DNA of 64,000 bases from Mycobacterium sp. E2479 (GTDB lineage: Bacteria > Actinomycetota > Actinomycetes > Mycobacteriales > Mycobacteriaceae): positions 1 through 64,000 of the forward strand of contig NZ_LZJR01000144.1 of assembly GCF_001667925.1 (NCBI RefSeq), written 5' to 3'. Both the position numbers and the translations under genes were made by a program. Numbering within the stretch: position 1 is the stretch's first letter; each line of letters begins with the position of its first letter. The notes under the pieces are model-generated. The model worked only from the letters and a program-made list of their open reading frames with translations. It was not told the DNA's origin and made no database searches. Shown here piece by piece: positions 33,954 through 42,748 of this stretch.

Positions 33954-35939
33954 TCACGGCGTCAGCTTGACCACCCGGTTGTTGCCGCGGTCGGCGACAT
34001 AGACGTTCTGGTCCTTGTCGACCGTCACCGCCAACGGCGTGTTGAGCCCGTTGAACGACAGGACGGTCCCGGTGGTCGCGCCCGGAGCGTACTTCACCAC
34101 GTCGCTCTTGTCGTGCTCGGTGACGTAGACGGTGCCGCTGTTGTCCACGGCGATGCCCCACGGCACGGACAGGTCACGAAATGGCAACTCCGACTGAGTA
34201 TTTGAATTGGCGTCCAGCTTCACTACCCTGTTGTTGTCCGTATCGGCGACGTAGACGGTGCCCCCGGCGTCGACGGCCACGCCATCGGGATTCTTCAGCC
34301 CGGTGAACGGCAACTCGGTCTGGGCCGTGGAGCCCGCCGCCAGTTTCAGCACCCTGCTGTTGCCGCGGTCGGCGACATACACGGCGCCCTGGCTGTCGAC
34401 CGCGACGCCCTCCGGGTAGCTCAGGCCGTTGAACGGCAGCACCTTCTGGTCGTTGGATCCCGCGGCCAAACTGACCACACGATTGTTGAAATCAGCGACA
34501 TACACGGTGCCCGCGCCGTCGACGGCCAGACCCTGCGGCTGGTAGAGCCCGTGGAACGGCAGCACCGTCGTGGCGTCCGAACCGGCCGAGAGCTTCACCA
34601 CCCGGCCATACATGCCTTCGCTGGTGACATAGACGCCGCCGGCGCTGTCCAGCGCCACCCCGCCCGGGGAAAGGCGGAAGTCAATACCCTTGAACGGCAA
34701 CACGCTTTGACCACTCGCCTGCTTCGACGGCGATTCGGTGGACAGGTAGCCCACGACCGCCACGACGAAAGCAACCAGCGCGACGAGCACGATGGCGCCG
34801 ACGATGATCCACTGCTTGCGTTTGTCGTTCGGCGCGGCTGGCCTTCCGAAGTCCGGCGCGGGCCCGTATACGGGGCCGGATGTCGTTGGGGCGGGCCGGA
34901 TCAGCGACGGGTTACGGCCGGAGTGCTCGGACCAACCGGTGCCGCCCGCCCTGGCCGCCGCCGGACCCACCATGGTCTCGGCGCCGGGCCACGCTGCGCC
35001 CGAGTGCGGCGCGGACTCCGGGCGTCGAGCCGACGCCTGTGCGCGCTGGGCCGCGTCTTCCCCCTCGCGCAGGATCGTGGTGGCCTTGCGCTGCTCGGAC
35101 GTGTTCAGCGCGTGATGCGCGGCGGCGGCGAATTCGCCGGCGGTGCGATAGCGATCCTCGGGACGTTTGGCCATGCCCTTTGCGATCACCTGATCCAACG
35201 CGGGCGGAAACGCGCCGGGGCGCAATTGGCTGGGCGGCGCGGCCGTCTTCGTCAGATGCGCGGCGACCAGCCGTTCGATGGTGTCGGCCGGGTAGGGCGG
35301 CGAGCCGGTCAAACACTCGCTCAAAACACAGGCGAGCGAATAGATGTCGACGCTGTGGGTGACATCGTCGTCGGTGAATCGTTCCGGGGCCATGTAGTAA
35401 TAGGTTCCGATCGCGGTCCCGACCTGGGTCAGGCCAGGATCGGTCGCGGCCCGCGCGATGCCGAAGTCGGCCAGGTAGGCGAAATCGTTGGGGGTGACCA
35501 GAATGTTCCCCGGTGTGACGTCGCGGTGCGCAACCCCGGCGGCGTGCGCCGCGTCGAGCGCGGCGGCGACCTGGCTGATGATGGCGATCGCGCGCGGCGC
35601 GGCCAATGGCCCGTCCCGGCGCAACAGCGTACCCAGGTCGACCCCGTCGACGAGGCGCATCTCCACGAAGAATCGCCCGTCGATCTCGCCGTAGTCGTGG
35701 ATCGGTACCACGTGCGGTTCGGTCAGCCGTCCCGCGATGTCGGCCTCGCGCTGTAGCCGGGCGCGGAACTCCGCATTGCCGGAAAACTGCTGGGAGATCA
35801 GTTTCAGGGCCACCAAGCGGCGCTTGCGGGCGTCCTCGGCCTCGTAAACCTCACCCATGCCGCCCTGGCGCAGAAGTCGCACCAGCCGGTACGGGCCGAA
35901 CCAGGATCCCTCCCGCGAGGCGGGCCCGCTATCGCTCAC
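33954..35939 (-). CDS. pknD: Receptor Ser/Thr kinase PknD with NHL beta-propeller
   Basis: The 661-residue protein has an intracellular kinase (about 16-275: glycine loop GGMGEVY, Lys46, HRDVTPGN with Asp140, DFG 158-160, activation-loop threonines 171-179), a juxtamembrane linker (280-376), one transmembrane helix (377-399) and six extracellular NHL repeats (about 405-661; repeated GVAVD..G.VYVAD). In M. tuberculosis PknD phosphorylates, among others, a SigF anti-anti-sigma factor. GAAGGAGG precedes GTG 35939. It lies 21 bp after pstS2, suggesting a link to phosphate sensing. Confidence 0.96.
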   Translation of the reverse strand: MSDSGPASREGSWFGPYRLVRLLRQGGMGEVYEAEDARKRRLVALKLISQQFSGNAEFRARLQREADIAGRLTEPHVVPIHDYGEIDGRFFVEMRLVDGVDLGTLLRRDGPLAAPRAIAIISQVAAALDAAHAAGVAHRDVTPGNILVTPNDFAYLADFGIARAATDPGLTQVGTAIGTYYYMAPERFTDDDVTHSVDIYSLACVLSECLTGSPPYPADTIERLVAAHLTKTAAPPSQLRPGAFPPALDQVIAKGMAKRPEDRYRTAGEFAAAAHHALNTSEQRKATTILREGEDAAQRAQASARRPESAPHSGAAWPGAETMVGPAAARAGGTGWSEHSGRNPSLIRPAPTTSGPVYGPAPDFGRPAAPNDKRKQWIIVGAIVLVALVAFVVAVVGYLSTESPSKQASGQSVLPFKGIDFRLSPGGVALDSAGGVYVTSEGMYGRVVKLSAGSDATTVLPFHGLYQPQGLAVDGAGTVYVADFNNRVVSLAAGSNDQKVLPFNGLSYPEGVAVDSQGAVYVADRGNSRVLKLAAGSTAQTELPFTGLKNPDGVAVDAGGTVYVADTDNNRVVKLDANSNTQSELPFRDLSVPWGIAVDNSGTVYVTEHDKSDVVKYAPGATTGTVLSFNGLNTPLAVTVDKDQNVYVADRGNNRVVKLTP

Positions 35940-35960
35940 CCTCGAGCCTCCTTCGCATCG

Positions 35961-37067
35961 TCAGGAAATGGCATTGACCGCGCTCGACAGCTTCGACGTG
36001 AACGAGCTGGGCAGCGGGATGGAACCGTATTGGTCCAAACCGTCCTGGCCCGGACCGATCGCCGCCTGCATGAACGCCTTCACCGCCGCGCCCGTGGCCG
36101 CGTCCGGGTACTTCGAGCAGACGATTTCATAGGTCGCGAGCACGATCGGGTACGCGCCGGACTGCGTCGGCTTGTAGAACGACGAGGTGTCCAGCACCAG
36201 GTCGTTGCCCTGCCCGCTGAAGGTCGCGCCGGCGATCGTCTTCTCGACGGAGTCCTTGGTGATCGGCACCGCGTCCGGTCCTGCCGACGTGATGATCGAT
36301 GCCATCGTCAGCTGCTTACCCACCGCGAAGGACCACTCGTTGTAGGTGATCGACCCCTCGGTGTTCTGCAGCAGCGCCGACGTGCCGTTGTTCCCGCTGG
36401 CTCCCTGTCCGACGCCGCCGTTGAACGTCTCGCTGCCACCCTTGCCCCATGCGCCGTTGGACGCGCCGTCCAGATACTTCTGAAAATTCGCGGTGGTACC
36501 GGATTTGTCACTGCGGAAGATGACCGTGATGGGTGTCGACGGCAGGTTGATGCCGGAGTTGATGGCCTTCAGTGCCGGGTCGTCCCACTTGGTGATCGTG
36601 CCGTTGAAGATCTTCGCGACGGTGGGTCCGTCCAGTTTCAGCCCGCTCACCCCGGTGAGGTGGTAGGTGACCGCGATCGGCCCGAACACCGTGGGCAGAT
36701 CCCACGCCGGTGAACCGCAGCGCTGCGCCGCCCGGTCGTTCTGACCGGTGGACGGGTCCAGAGGGATATCGGAACCCGCGAGATCGGTCTGATTGTTGAG
36801 GAACTGGGTCAGTCCGGCGCCGGATCCGTTGGCGTTGTAATCCAGCGTGTAACCCGGGCAGGCCCGAATGTAGGCGTAGACGAACTGCTCGATGGCGTTT
36901 TGCTGCGCGGTCGAGCCGCTGTCTTTCAGCACCTTCTTGCCGCCGCAATCCACTTTCGCCGGCTTCTCGCCCGATCCCGACGACGAGTTGCTGTCGCCGC
37001 ATCCCGCCAGCGCGAGCGCGGCGACGGCCACCAGGCTGAGTGCGACGCCAGGTCGAGCGAACCTCAC
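35961..37067 (-). CDS. pstS2: Periplasmic phosphate-binding lipoprotein PstS2
   Basis: The 368-residue lipoprotein has lipobox LALAGC (Cys23) and the phosphate-binding motifs SGSTAQ, NGSGAG and RSDKSGTT. It is closest in my reading to M. tuberculosis PstS2 (ending QYGSIPLPxSF). It delivers phosphate to the Pst ABC transporter. GTG 37067 is preceded by AAGGAG. It is transcribed with pknD and divergent from pstB over 121 bp. Confidence 0.95.
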   Translation of the reverse strand: MRFARPGVALSLVAVAALALAGCGDSNSSSGSGEKPAKVDCGGKKVLKDSGSTAQQNAIEQFVYAYIRACPGYTLDYNANGSGAGLTQFLNNQTDLAGSDIPLDPSTGQNDRAAQRCGSPAWDLPTVFGPIAVTYHLTGVSGLKLDGPTVAKIFNGTITKWDDPALKAINSGINLPSTPITVIFRSDKSGTTANFQKYLDGASNGAWGKGGSETFNGGVGQGASGNNGTSALLQNTEGSITYNEWSFAVGKQLTMASIITSAGPDAVPITKDSVEKTIAGATFSGQGNDLVLDTSSFYKPTQSGAYPIVLATYEIVCSKYPDAATGAAVKAFMQAAIGPGQDGLDQYGSIPLPSSFTSKLSSAVNAIS

Positions 37068-37098
37068 GAAACTCCTTCGGTCTTCAACAAAAGTTAAC

Positions 37099-37112
37099 TA
37101 TTCGCGAATATA
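37099..37112. promoter_or_regulatory. Palindrome TATTCGCGAATA and pstS2 -10 in the divergent pst promoter
   Basis: TATTCGCGAATA (37099-37110) is a perfect 12-bp palindrome in an AT-rich patch. On the minus strand it overlaps TATATT (37112-37107), a good -10 for pstS2, whose start codon is about 40 nt further. This is the place for control by the phosphate response (SenX3-RegX3), although I do not see a clear RegX3 direct repeat. Confidence 0.45.
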
Positions 37113-37173
37113 CAAACCCTTGACGAACAATAAGAGGTGAATTGCCGGTGACCGCGCGCCGCGCGCGAACACG

Positions 37174-37179
37174 TAACAT
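37174..37179 (+). promoter_or_regulatory. -10 hexamer TAACAT for pstB
   Basis: TAACAT is followed 9 nt later by ATG 37189. The upstream in-frame TTG (37183) would lie before the predicted transcription start, so ATG 37189 is preferred. Confidence 0.5.
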
Positions 37180-37188
37180 CAGTTGTCG

Positions 37189-38037
37189 ATGCGTCGCGAA
37201 CAACAGTTCCAGGCCGCAACTGCGGCTGCCGCTGCCGATGACGGCGGCGTTAGCGTGCGCTCGGTCGACCTGACCCTGGGATTCGGCCCCAAAACAGTCC
37301 TCGAGCACGTGAGCCTCGACTTTCCCGCCCGATCCGTCACCACACTGCTGGGGCCGACCGGTTCGGGCAAGACCACCTTCCTGCGCACCCTGAACCGGAT
37401 GAACGACAAGGTTTCGGGTTTCCGGCACAGTGGTGACGTCCTGTTGGGCGGGCGCACCATCTTCTCCGACCGCGACCTGATGGAGTTCCGCCGCAGCGTG
37501 GGCATGCTGTTTCAGCGTCCCAACCCGTTTCCGATGTCGATCGTGGACAACGTCGTGGCCGGCGTGCGTGCGCACAAGATCGCGCCGCGCAAGGAATTCA
37601 AAAGCGTCGCCGAGGCACGGCTCACCGAGGTCGGTCTCTGGGATGCGGTCAAGGATCGGCTCGGTGATTCCCCATTCCGGCTCTCCGGGGGACAGCAGCA
37701 GTTGCTGTGTTTGGCCCGTGCCCTAGCGGTTAACCCGGAGGTGCTATTGCTCGACGAGCCCACCTCCTCGCTGGACCCGACCACGACCGAAAAGATCGAG
37801 GGGCTCATTCGATCCCTCGCCGGCCGGCTGACGGTGATCATGGTGACCCACGATCTCGCGCAGGCCGCCCGCACCGGTGACCGGACCGCATTCTTCTTCG
37901 AGGGCAGGCTGGTCGAGGAGGGACCAACCAAACAGTTGTTCTTATCGCCGGAGCACGAGGAGACCATCCGCTACTTCGCGCCGTTCCGACCGGCCGGGGG
38001 CTCCTCGCATCAGGTGGGGATGACGGAAAGACATTAG
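37189..38037 (+). CDS. pstB: Phosphate ABC transporter ATPase PstB
   Basis: The 282-residue ATPase has Walker A GPTGSGKTT, the Q-loop FQRPNPFPMS, ABC signature LSGGQQQL, Walker B VLLLDEPTSSLD and the switch histidine in MVTHDL. FQRPNPFPMS is characteristic of PstB. It powers phosphate import by PstC1/PstA2. The start follows the promoter argument; residues before about 22 are not conserved. It opens pstB-pstS-pstS1-pstC1-pstA2. Confidence 0.95.
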   Translation: MRREQQFQAATAAAAADDGGVSVRSVDLTLGFGPKTVLEHVSLDFPARSVTTLLGPTGSGKTTFLRTLNRMNDKVSGFRHSGDVLLGGRTIFSDRDLMEFRRSVGMLFQRPNPFPMSIVDNVVAGVRAHKIAPRKEFKSVAEARLTEVGLWDAVKDRLGDSPFRLSGGQQQLLCLARALAVNPEVLLLDEPTSSLDPTTTEKIEGLIRSLAGRLTVIMVTHDLAQAARTGDRTAFFFEGRLVEEGPTKQLFLSPEHEETIRYFAPFRPAGGSSHQVGMTERH

Positions 38038-38090
38038 CGCAGAGAAGGTTTCGCCGGAATAGGACACGACGGGGAACAGGAAGCGAGGAC

Positions 38091-39215
38091 GTGAGGGGTC
38101 GTCTGGGCGCGCTGCTGGGCCTGGTGGCAATTGGGCCACCAGCTTTAGGCATCGCAGGTTGTGGCTCCAACTCCCTACGTGGTGCGCCAACTACCGGGCC
38201 GACCGCCGGCAGCGTCGCCACCACGCCGGCTGCATCCACGATTGAGCTCTCCGAGACCGGCAGCACGCTGCTCTACCCGCTGTTCAGCGAGTGGGGCGCC
38301 GCCTATCGTGCGAAGTATCCGAACGTCACCATCACCACCCAGAGCAGCGGCTCGGGCGCGGGAATCTCCCAGGTTGCGGCCCAGGCGGTCGTCATCGGCG
38401 CCTCCGATGCCTACCTGTCCGAGGGCGACACGGCCGCCCACCGGGGGCTGATGAACATCGCGCTGGCCATTTCGGCGCAACAGGTCAACTACAACCTGCC
38501 CGGCGTCCATCAGCATCTCAAGCTCAACGGCAGGGTGCTGGCCGCCATGTATCGGGGCACGATCAAAACGTGGAACGACCCACAGATCGCCGGCATCAAC
38601 CCCGGCCTGCACCTCCCCGATACCCCGGTCGTTCCGCTGCACCGCTCCGACGGGTCCGGCAGCACGTTCCAGTTCACCCAGTACCTGTCCAAGCAGGATC
38701 CCGACGGCTGGGGCCGCTGGCCCGGCTTCGGCACCACCATCGCCTTCCCGGCGGTGCCCGACGCGCTGGGCGAGAACGGCGACGGTGCCATGGTGACCGG
38801 TTGCGCCGCGAACCCCGGCTGTGTGGCGTACACCAGCATTGGCTCGCTCGACGAGGCCGATGAGCACGGACTCAGTCAGGCCAAGCTGGACAACGCCTCC
38901 GGCAGATACCTGCTGCCCACCGCCAAGAACATCCAGGCCGCGGCGTCCGGCTTCGCCTCGAAAACCCCGCCGAACCAAGCCATCTCGCTGATCAACGGCC
39001 CCGCCGCGGACGGCTACCCGATCGTCAACTACGAGTACGCGATCGTCAACAGCAGCCAGAAAGACGCCGCCACCGCACAGACCCTGCAGGCCTTCCTGCA
39101 CTGGGCGGTCACCGACGGCAACAACGCCTCGTTCCTGGACAAGATGCACTTCCAGCCGCTGCCGCCCGAGGTGGCGAAGCTATCGGACGCCCAGATCACC
39201 AAGATCAGCGGATGA
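38091..39215 (+). CDS. PstS1-type phosphate-binding lipoprotein, first tandem copy
   Basis: The 374-residue lipoprotein has lipobox GIAGC (Cys24), the phosphate loop SETGSTLLYP, SGSGAG and RSDGSGST. It is a PstS1 (38-kDa antigen) paralogue. Against the second copy it differs at many places up to about residue 280, but the last 94 residues differ at only two, a sign of gene conversion. It starts at GTG 38091 after GGAAGCGAGG. Compared with M. tuberculosis PstS1 it is the more diverged of the two. Confidence 0.93.
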   Translation: MRGRLGALLGLVAIGPPALGIAGCGSNSLRGAPTTGPTAGSVATTPAASTIELSETGSTLLYPLFSEWGAAYRAKYPNVTITTQSSGSGAGISQVAAQAVVIGASDAYLSEGDTAAHRGLMNIALAISAQQVNYNLPGVHQHLKLNGRVLAAMYRGTIKTWNDPQIAGINPGLHLPDTPVVPLHRSDGSGSTFQFTQYLSKQDPDGWGRWPGFGTTIAFPAVPDALGENGDGAMVTGCAANPGCVAYTSIGSLDEADEHGLSQAKLDNASGRYLLPTAKNIQAAASGFASKTPPNQAISLINGPAADGYPIVNYEYAIVNSSQKDAATAQTLQAFLHWAVTDGNNASFLDKMHFQPLPPEVAKLSDAQITKISG

Positions 39216-39255
39216 GCACGGTAACGCAAGGCGCACAAGGGAAAAGGAGAAGGTT

Positions 39256-40392
39256 GTGAAAGTTCGTCTGACTAGATTGCTGGCAATGGGCGCGACGGCG
39301 CCATTGGTTTTCGCCCTCGGGGTGGGCATGGCCGCGTGTGGTTCGAACTCGCAGAGCGGTGCGCCGAATCAGGGTGGCGGCGGCCCGGTTGCGACGACGC
39401 CGGCATCCTCGCCGATCACGCTGTCGGAGACCGGTAGCACGCTGCTGTACCCGCTGTTCAACCTGTGGGCCCCGGCCTATCACGGCAAGTACTCGAACGT
39501 GACGCTCACGCCCCAGGGCACGGGTTCGGGTACCGGGATCTCCCAGGCGGCGGCGGGGGCGGTCAACATCGGCGCCTCCGACGCCTACCTGTCCGAGGGC
39601 GACATGGCCGCACACAAAGGACTGATGAACATCGCGCTGGCCATTTCCGCGCAGCAGGTCAACTACAACCTGCCGGGGGTCACCGAACACATCAAATTGA
39701 ACGGCAAGGTGCTGGCCGGCATGTACAACGGCACCGTGAAAACCTGGAACGATCCGCAGATCACCGGGCTCAACCCCGGCGTGAATCTGCCGGCCACGCC
39801 GGTGGTTCCGTTGCACCGCTCCGACGGTTCCGGTGACACCTTCCTGTTCACCCAGTACCTGTCCAAGCAGGATCCCGACGGCTGGGGCCGCTCGCCCGGC
39901 TTCGGCACCACTGTCGCCTTCCCGACGGTGCCCGGCGCACTCGGCGAGAACGGCAACGGCGGGATGGTGACCGGCTGCGCGGACACCCCGGGCTGCGTGG
40001 CCTACATCGGCATCAGCTTCCTCGACCAGGCCCAGCAGAAGGGGCTCGGCGAGGCGCAACTGGCCAACGCCTCGGACAAGTACCTGCTGCCCGAAGCCAA
40101 GAGCATCCAGGCCGCGGCGTCCGGCTTCGCCTCGAAAACCCCGCCGAATCAGGCGATCTCGCTGATCAACGGCCCCGCCGCGGACGGCTACCCGATCGTC
40201 AACTACGAGTACGCGATCGTCAACAGCAGCCAGAAGGACGCCGCCACCGCGCAGACCCTGCAGGCCTTCCTGCACTGGGCGGTCACCGACGGCAACAACG
40301 CCTCGTTTTTGGACAAGGTGCACTTCCAGCCGCTGCCGCCGGAGGTGGCGAAGCTGTCGGACGCCCAGATCGCCAAGATCAGCGGCCAGTAG
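39256..40392 (+). CDS. pstS1: Phosphate-binding lipoprotein PstS1
   Basis: The 378-residue protein keeps the M. tuberculosis PstS1 segments YPLFNLWAPAYH, GISFLDQAQQKGLGEAQL and HRSDGSGDTF, so it is the likelier orthologue. The lipobox is weak (GMAAC, Cys25, with Met at -3) but the signal peptide is clear. It binds phosphate outside the membrane and is an immunodominant antigen in M. tuberculosis. GGAGAAGG precedes GTG 39256. pstC1 begins 7 bp after it. Confidence 0.94.
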   Translation: MKVRLTRLLAMGATAPLVFALGVGMAACGSNSQSGAPNQGGGGPVATTPASSPITLSETGSTLLYPLFNLWAPAYHGKYSNVTLTPQGTGSGTGISQAAAGAVNIGASDAYLSEGDMAAHKGLMNIALAISAQQVNYNLPGVTEHIKLNGKVLAGMYNGTVKTWNDPQITGLNPGVNLPATPVVPLHRSDGSGDTFLFTQYLSKQDPDGWGRSPGFGTTVAFPTVPGALGENGNGGMVTGCADTPGCVAYIGISFLDQAQQKGLGEAQLANASDKYLLPEAKSIQAAASGFASKTPPNQAISLINGPAADGYPIVNYEYAIVNSSQKDAATAQTLQAFLHWAVTDGNNASFLDKVHFQPLPPEVAKLSDAQIAKISGQ

Positions 40393-40399
40393 GAGTTCG

Positions 40400-41440
40400 G
40401 TGACCGATTTCACGATGGGCAGCGCGCTGGCCCGGGTTCGCGGCGTGCGCCGACCGGGCCTCGCCATCCGTTCGTTGGGCGCGGTGGGTGCGGCGATTCC
40501 GCTGCTCGCGCTCGTGTTCGTGCTCGCGACCCTGCTCCTCGAGGCGCTGCCGGCGATCAAGGTCAACGGGTTGCACTTCTTCACCGCCACCGACTGGAAT
40601 CCGGGCAACACGTATGGCGACGCCGTCGTCACCCGCGGCGTCCGGCATCCGGTCGGCGCCCACTACGGGGCATTGCCGATGATCGTCGGGACGCTGGCGA
40701 CGTCGGCGATCGCGTTGATCATCGCGGTGCCGGTGTCGATCGGCGCGGCGTTGGTGATCGTCGAACGGCTGCCCAGACGGATCGCGTCGGCCATCGGAAT
40801 GCTGCTCGAATTGCTCGCCGGCATTCCCAGCGTCATCGTCGGCTTATGGGGCGCAATGACCTTCGGGCCGTTCATCGCCCACGATGTGGCTCCGGTGATC
40901 GCCCGCAACGCTCCGGACGTGCCGGTGCTCGACTACTTTCGCGGCAACACCGGTAACGGCGAGGGCTTGCTGGTGTCCGGCCTGGTGTTGGCGGTGATGG
41001 TCATTCCCATCATCGCGAGCACCACCCGCGACCTGATCCGGCAGGTGCCGGTGCTGCCCCGCGAGGGTGCGGTCGCGCTGGGGATGACCGACTGGGAATG
41101 CGCGCGACGGGTCACCCTGCCGTGGGTGTCGAGCGGTATCGTCGGCGCCATTGTGCTCGGGCTCGGACGCGCGCTGGGCGAGACGATGGCCGTCGCCATG
41201 GTGTCGGGTGCGGTGTTGGGTGCGATGCCGGCAAACATCTACTCGACGATGACCACCATCGCTGCCACCGTTGTGTCACAGTTGGATTCGGCGATGACCG
41301 ACTTCACCGACTTCGCGGTGAAGACCCTCGCGGAACTCTCGCTGGTGCTGATGCTGATCACGTTGCTGACCAACGTGGCGGCCCGCGCGATGGTGCGCCG
41401 GGTATCGGGTACCGCACTGCCCGTGGGACGAGGTGTCTGA
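40400..41440 (+). CDS. pstC1: Phosphate ABC transporter permease PstC1
   Basis: The 346-residue permease has about six transmembrane helices and the BPD-transport loop EGAVALGMTDWECARRVTLP (about 217-236) that contacts PstB. The large periplasmic loop (about 50-85) is typical of PstC. It begins at GTG 40400 after pstS1 and overlaps pstA2 by 8 bp. With PstA2 it forms the phosphate channel. Confidence 0.95.
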   Translation: MTDFTMGSALARVRGVRRPGLAIRSLGAVGAAIPLLALVFVLATLLLEALPAIKVNGLHFFTATDWNPGNTYGDAVVTRGVRHPVGAHYGALPMIVGTLATSAIALIIAVPVSIGAALVIVERLPRRIASAIGMLLELLAGIPSVIVGLWGAMTFGPFIAHDVAPVIARNAPDVPVLDYFRGNTGNGEGLLVSGLVLAVMVIPIIASTTRDLIRQVPVLPREGAVALGMTDWECARRVTLPWVSSGIVGAIVLGLGRALGETMAVAMVSGAVLGAMPANIYSTMTTIAATVVSQLDSAMTDFTDFAVKTLAELSLVLMLITLLTNVAARAMVRRVSGTALPVGRGV

Positions 41441-42293
41441 GGTGAACACAACCCGGCGCAAGATTGTCAACGCGGTGTTCTGGGCTGCGTGCGTGTGCTG
41501 TCTGGCGGTGGTGGTGGTGCCGACACTGTGGATGCTGTTCGAAGTCGTCGGCCGCGCTGCGCCGGTGTTCAAATGGACTGTGCTGGTGCAAGACACGCGT
41601 GGCAACGGTGGTGGTTTGCGTAACGCCATCATCGGCACCCTGGTCGTCGGCTTCGGGGTCATGCTGATCGGGGGCTCGGTCAGCGTGTTGACCGGCATCT
41701 ATCTGTCCGAATTCGCCAGTGGCAGAACACGTTCCGTTCTTCGCGGCGCTTACGAGGTACTCTCGGGCATCCCGTCCATCGTGCTCGGTTACGTCGGCTA
41801 TCTGGCGCTGGTGGTGACATTTCACTGGGGGTTTTCTCTGGCGGCCGGGGTGCTGACGCTCTCGGCGATGAGCATTCCATACATCGCGAAGGCCACCGAG
41901 TCCGCGCTCTCCCAGGTGCCTACGTCCTACCGGGAGGGAGCGGAGGCGCTCGGGCTGCCGCTGGGGTGGACCTTGCGCAAAATCGTGCTCAAATCGGCGA
42001 TCCCCGGAATCGTCACCGGCCTGCTGGTGGCGCTGGCGCTGGCGGTCGGCGAGACGGCGCCGATGTTGTACACGGCCGGCTGGTCGAATTCCCCACCGAC
42101 CGGGCAGCTCACCGACTCACCGGTCGGCTACCTGACGTACCCGATCTGGACGTTCTACAACCTGCCCTCCAAGGCTGCTCGCGAGCTGTCCTATGACGCG
42201 GCATTTTTGCTGATCGTTTTCGTCTTGCTGCTGATCATCTTCGGTCGGCTGATCACCTGGTTCGCCCGGCGGCACTCGGCGGAATCGGTCTAG
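41433..42293 (+). CDS. pstA2: Phosphate ABC transporter permease PstA2
   Basis: The 286-residue permease has about six helices and the coupling loop REGAEALGLPLGWTLRKIVLKSA. YEVLSGIPSIVLGYVGYLAL is strongly conserved with M. tuberculosis PstA2. The start may be GTG 41433 or GTG 41442, both near the pstC1 stop. It ends the pst operon, 5 bp from the convergent response regulator. Confidence 0.95.
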   Translation: MSEVNTTRRKIVNAVFWAACVCCLAVVVVPTLWMLFEVVGRAAPVFKWTVLVQDTRGNGGGLRNAIIGTLVVGFGVMLIGGSVSVLTGIYLSEFASGRTRSVLRGAYEVLSGIPSIVLGYVGYLALVVTFHWGFSLAAGVLTLSAMSIPYIAKATESALSQVPTSYREGAEALGLPLGWTLRKIVLKSAIPGIVTGLLVALALAVGETAPMLYTAGWSNSPPTGQLTDSPVGYLTYPIWTFYNLPSKAARELSYDAAFLLIVFVLLLIIFGRLITWFARRHSAESV

Positions 42294-42298
42294 CGCAC

Positions 42299-42748
42299 TT
42301 AGGATCCGTTGCCAGGCAGCCGCACCACCTGAACGAAGAACTCGTCGATCTGCCGGACGGCCTTCATGAATTGGTCCAGGTCAACGGGTTTGGTGACGTA
42401 GGCGTTCGCGTGCAGCTTGTAGCTCTTGAGAATGTCTTCCTCTGCCGAGGAGGTGGTGAGCACCACGACCGGGATGCGCGACAGGTCGGGGTCGGACTTG
42501 ACCTTCTCCAGTAGCTGGCGACCGTCGTATTTGGGCAGATTCAAGTCGAGCAGGATGAGGTCGGGTCGCGGCGCGTCGGCGAACTCACCGCGCCGGTAGA
42601 GGTAATTGAGGCCCTCCTCCCCGTCATGGGCGACATGGAGCCTGTTCTTGAGCTTGTTGTGCTCGAACGCTTCTCGGGTGATGAGCTCGTCGCCCGGGTC
42701 GTCCTCGACGAGCAGGATGTCGATTGCTCTGCCTTCTGGTGTCGTCAT
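42299..42748 (-). CDS. Single-domain response regulator (Rcp1-like)
   Basis: The 149-residue protein is only a receiver domain: acidic pocket EDD (15-17), phospho-acceptor Asp68 in LLDLNLPKYDG, switch VLTTSS and lysine in YVTKPVD. Like Rcp1-type regulators it has no output domain, so it probably acts by protein contact or phosphotransfer. Its ATG overlaps the kinase stop (ATGA); the three-gene module is PP2C, kinase, regulator. Confidence 0.92.
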   Translation of the reverse strand: MTTPEGRAIDILLVEDDPGDELITREAFEHNKLKNRLHVAHDGEEGLNYLYRRGEFADAPRPDLILLDLNLPKYDGRQLLEKVKSDPDLSRIPVVVLTTSSAEEDILKSYKLHANAYVTKPVDLDQFMKAVRQIDEFFVQVVRLPGNGS

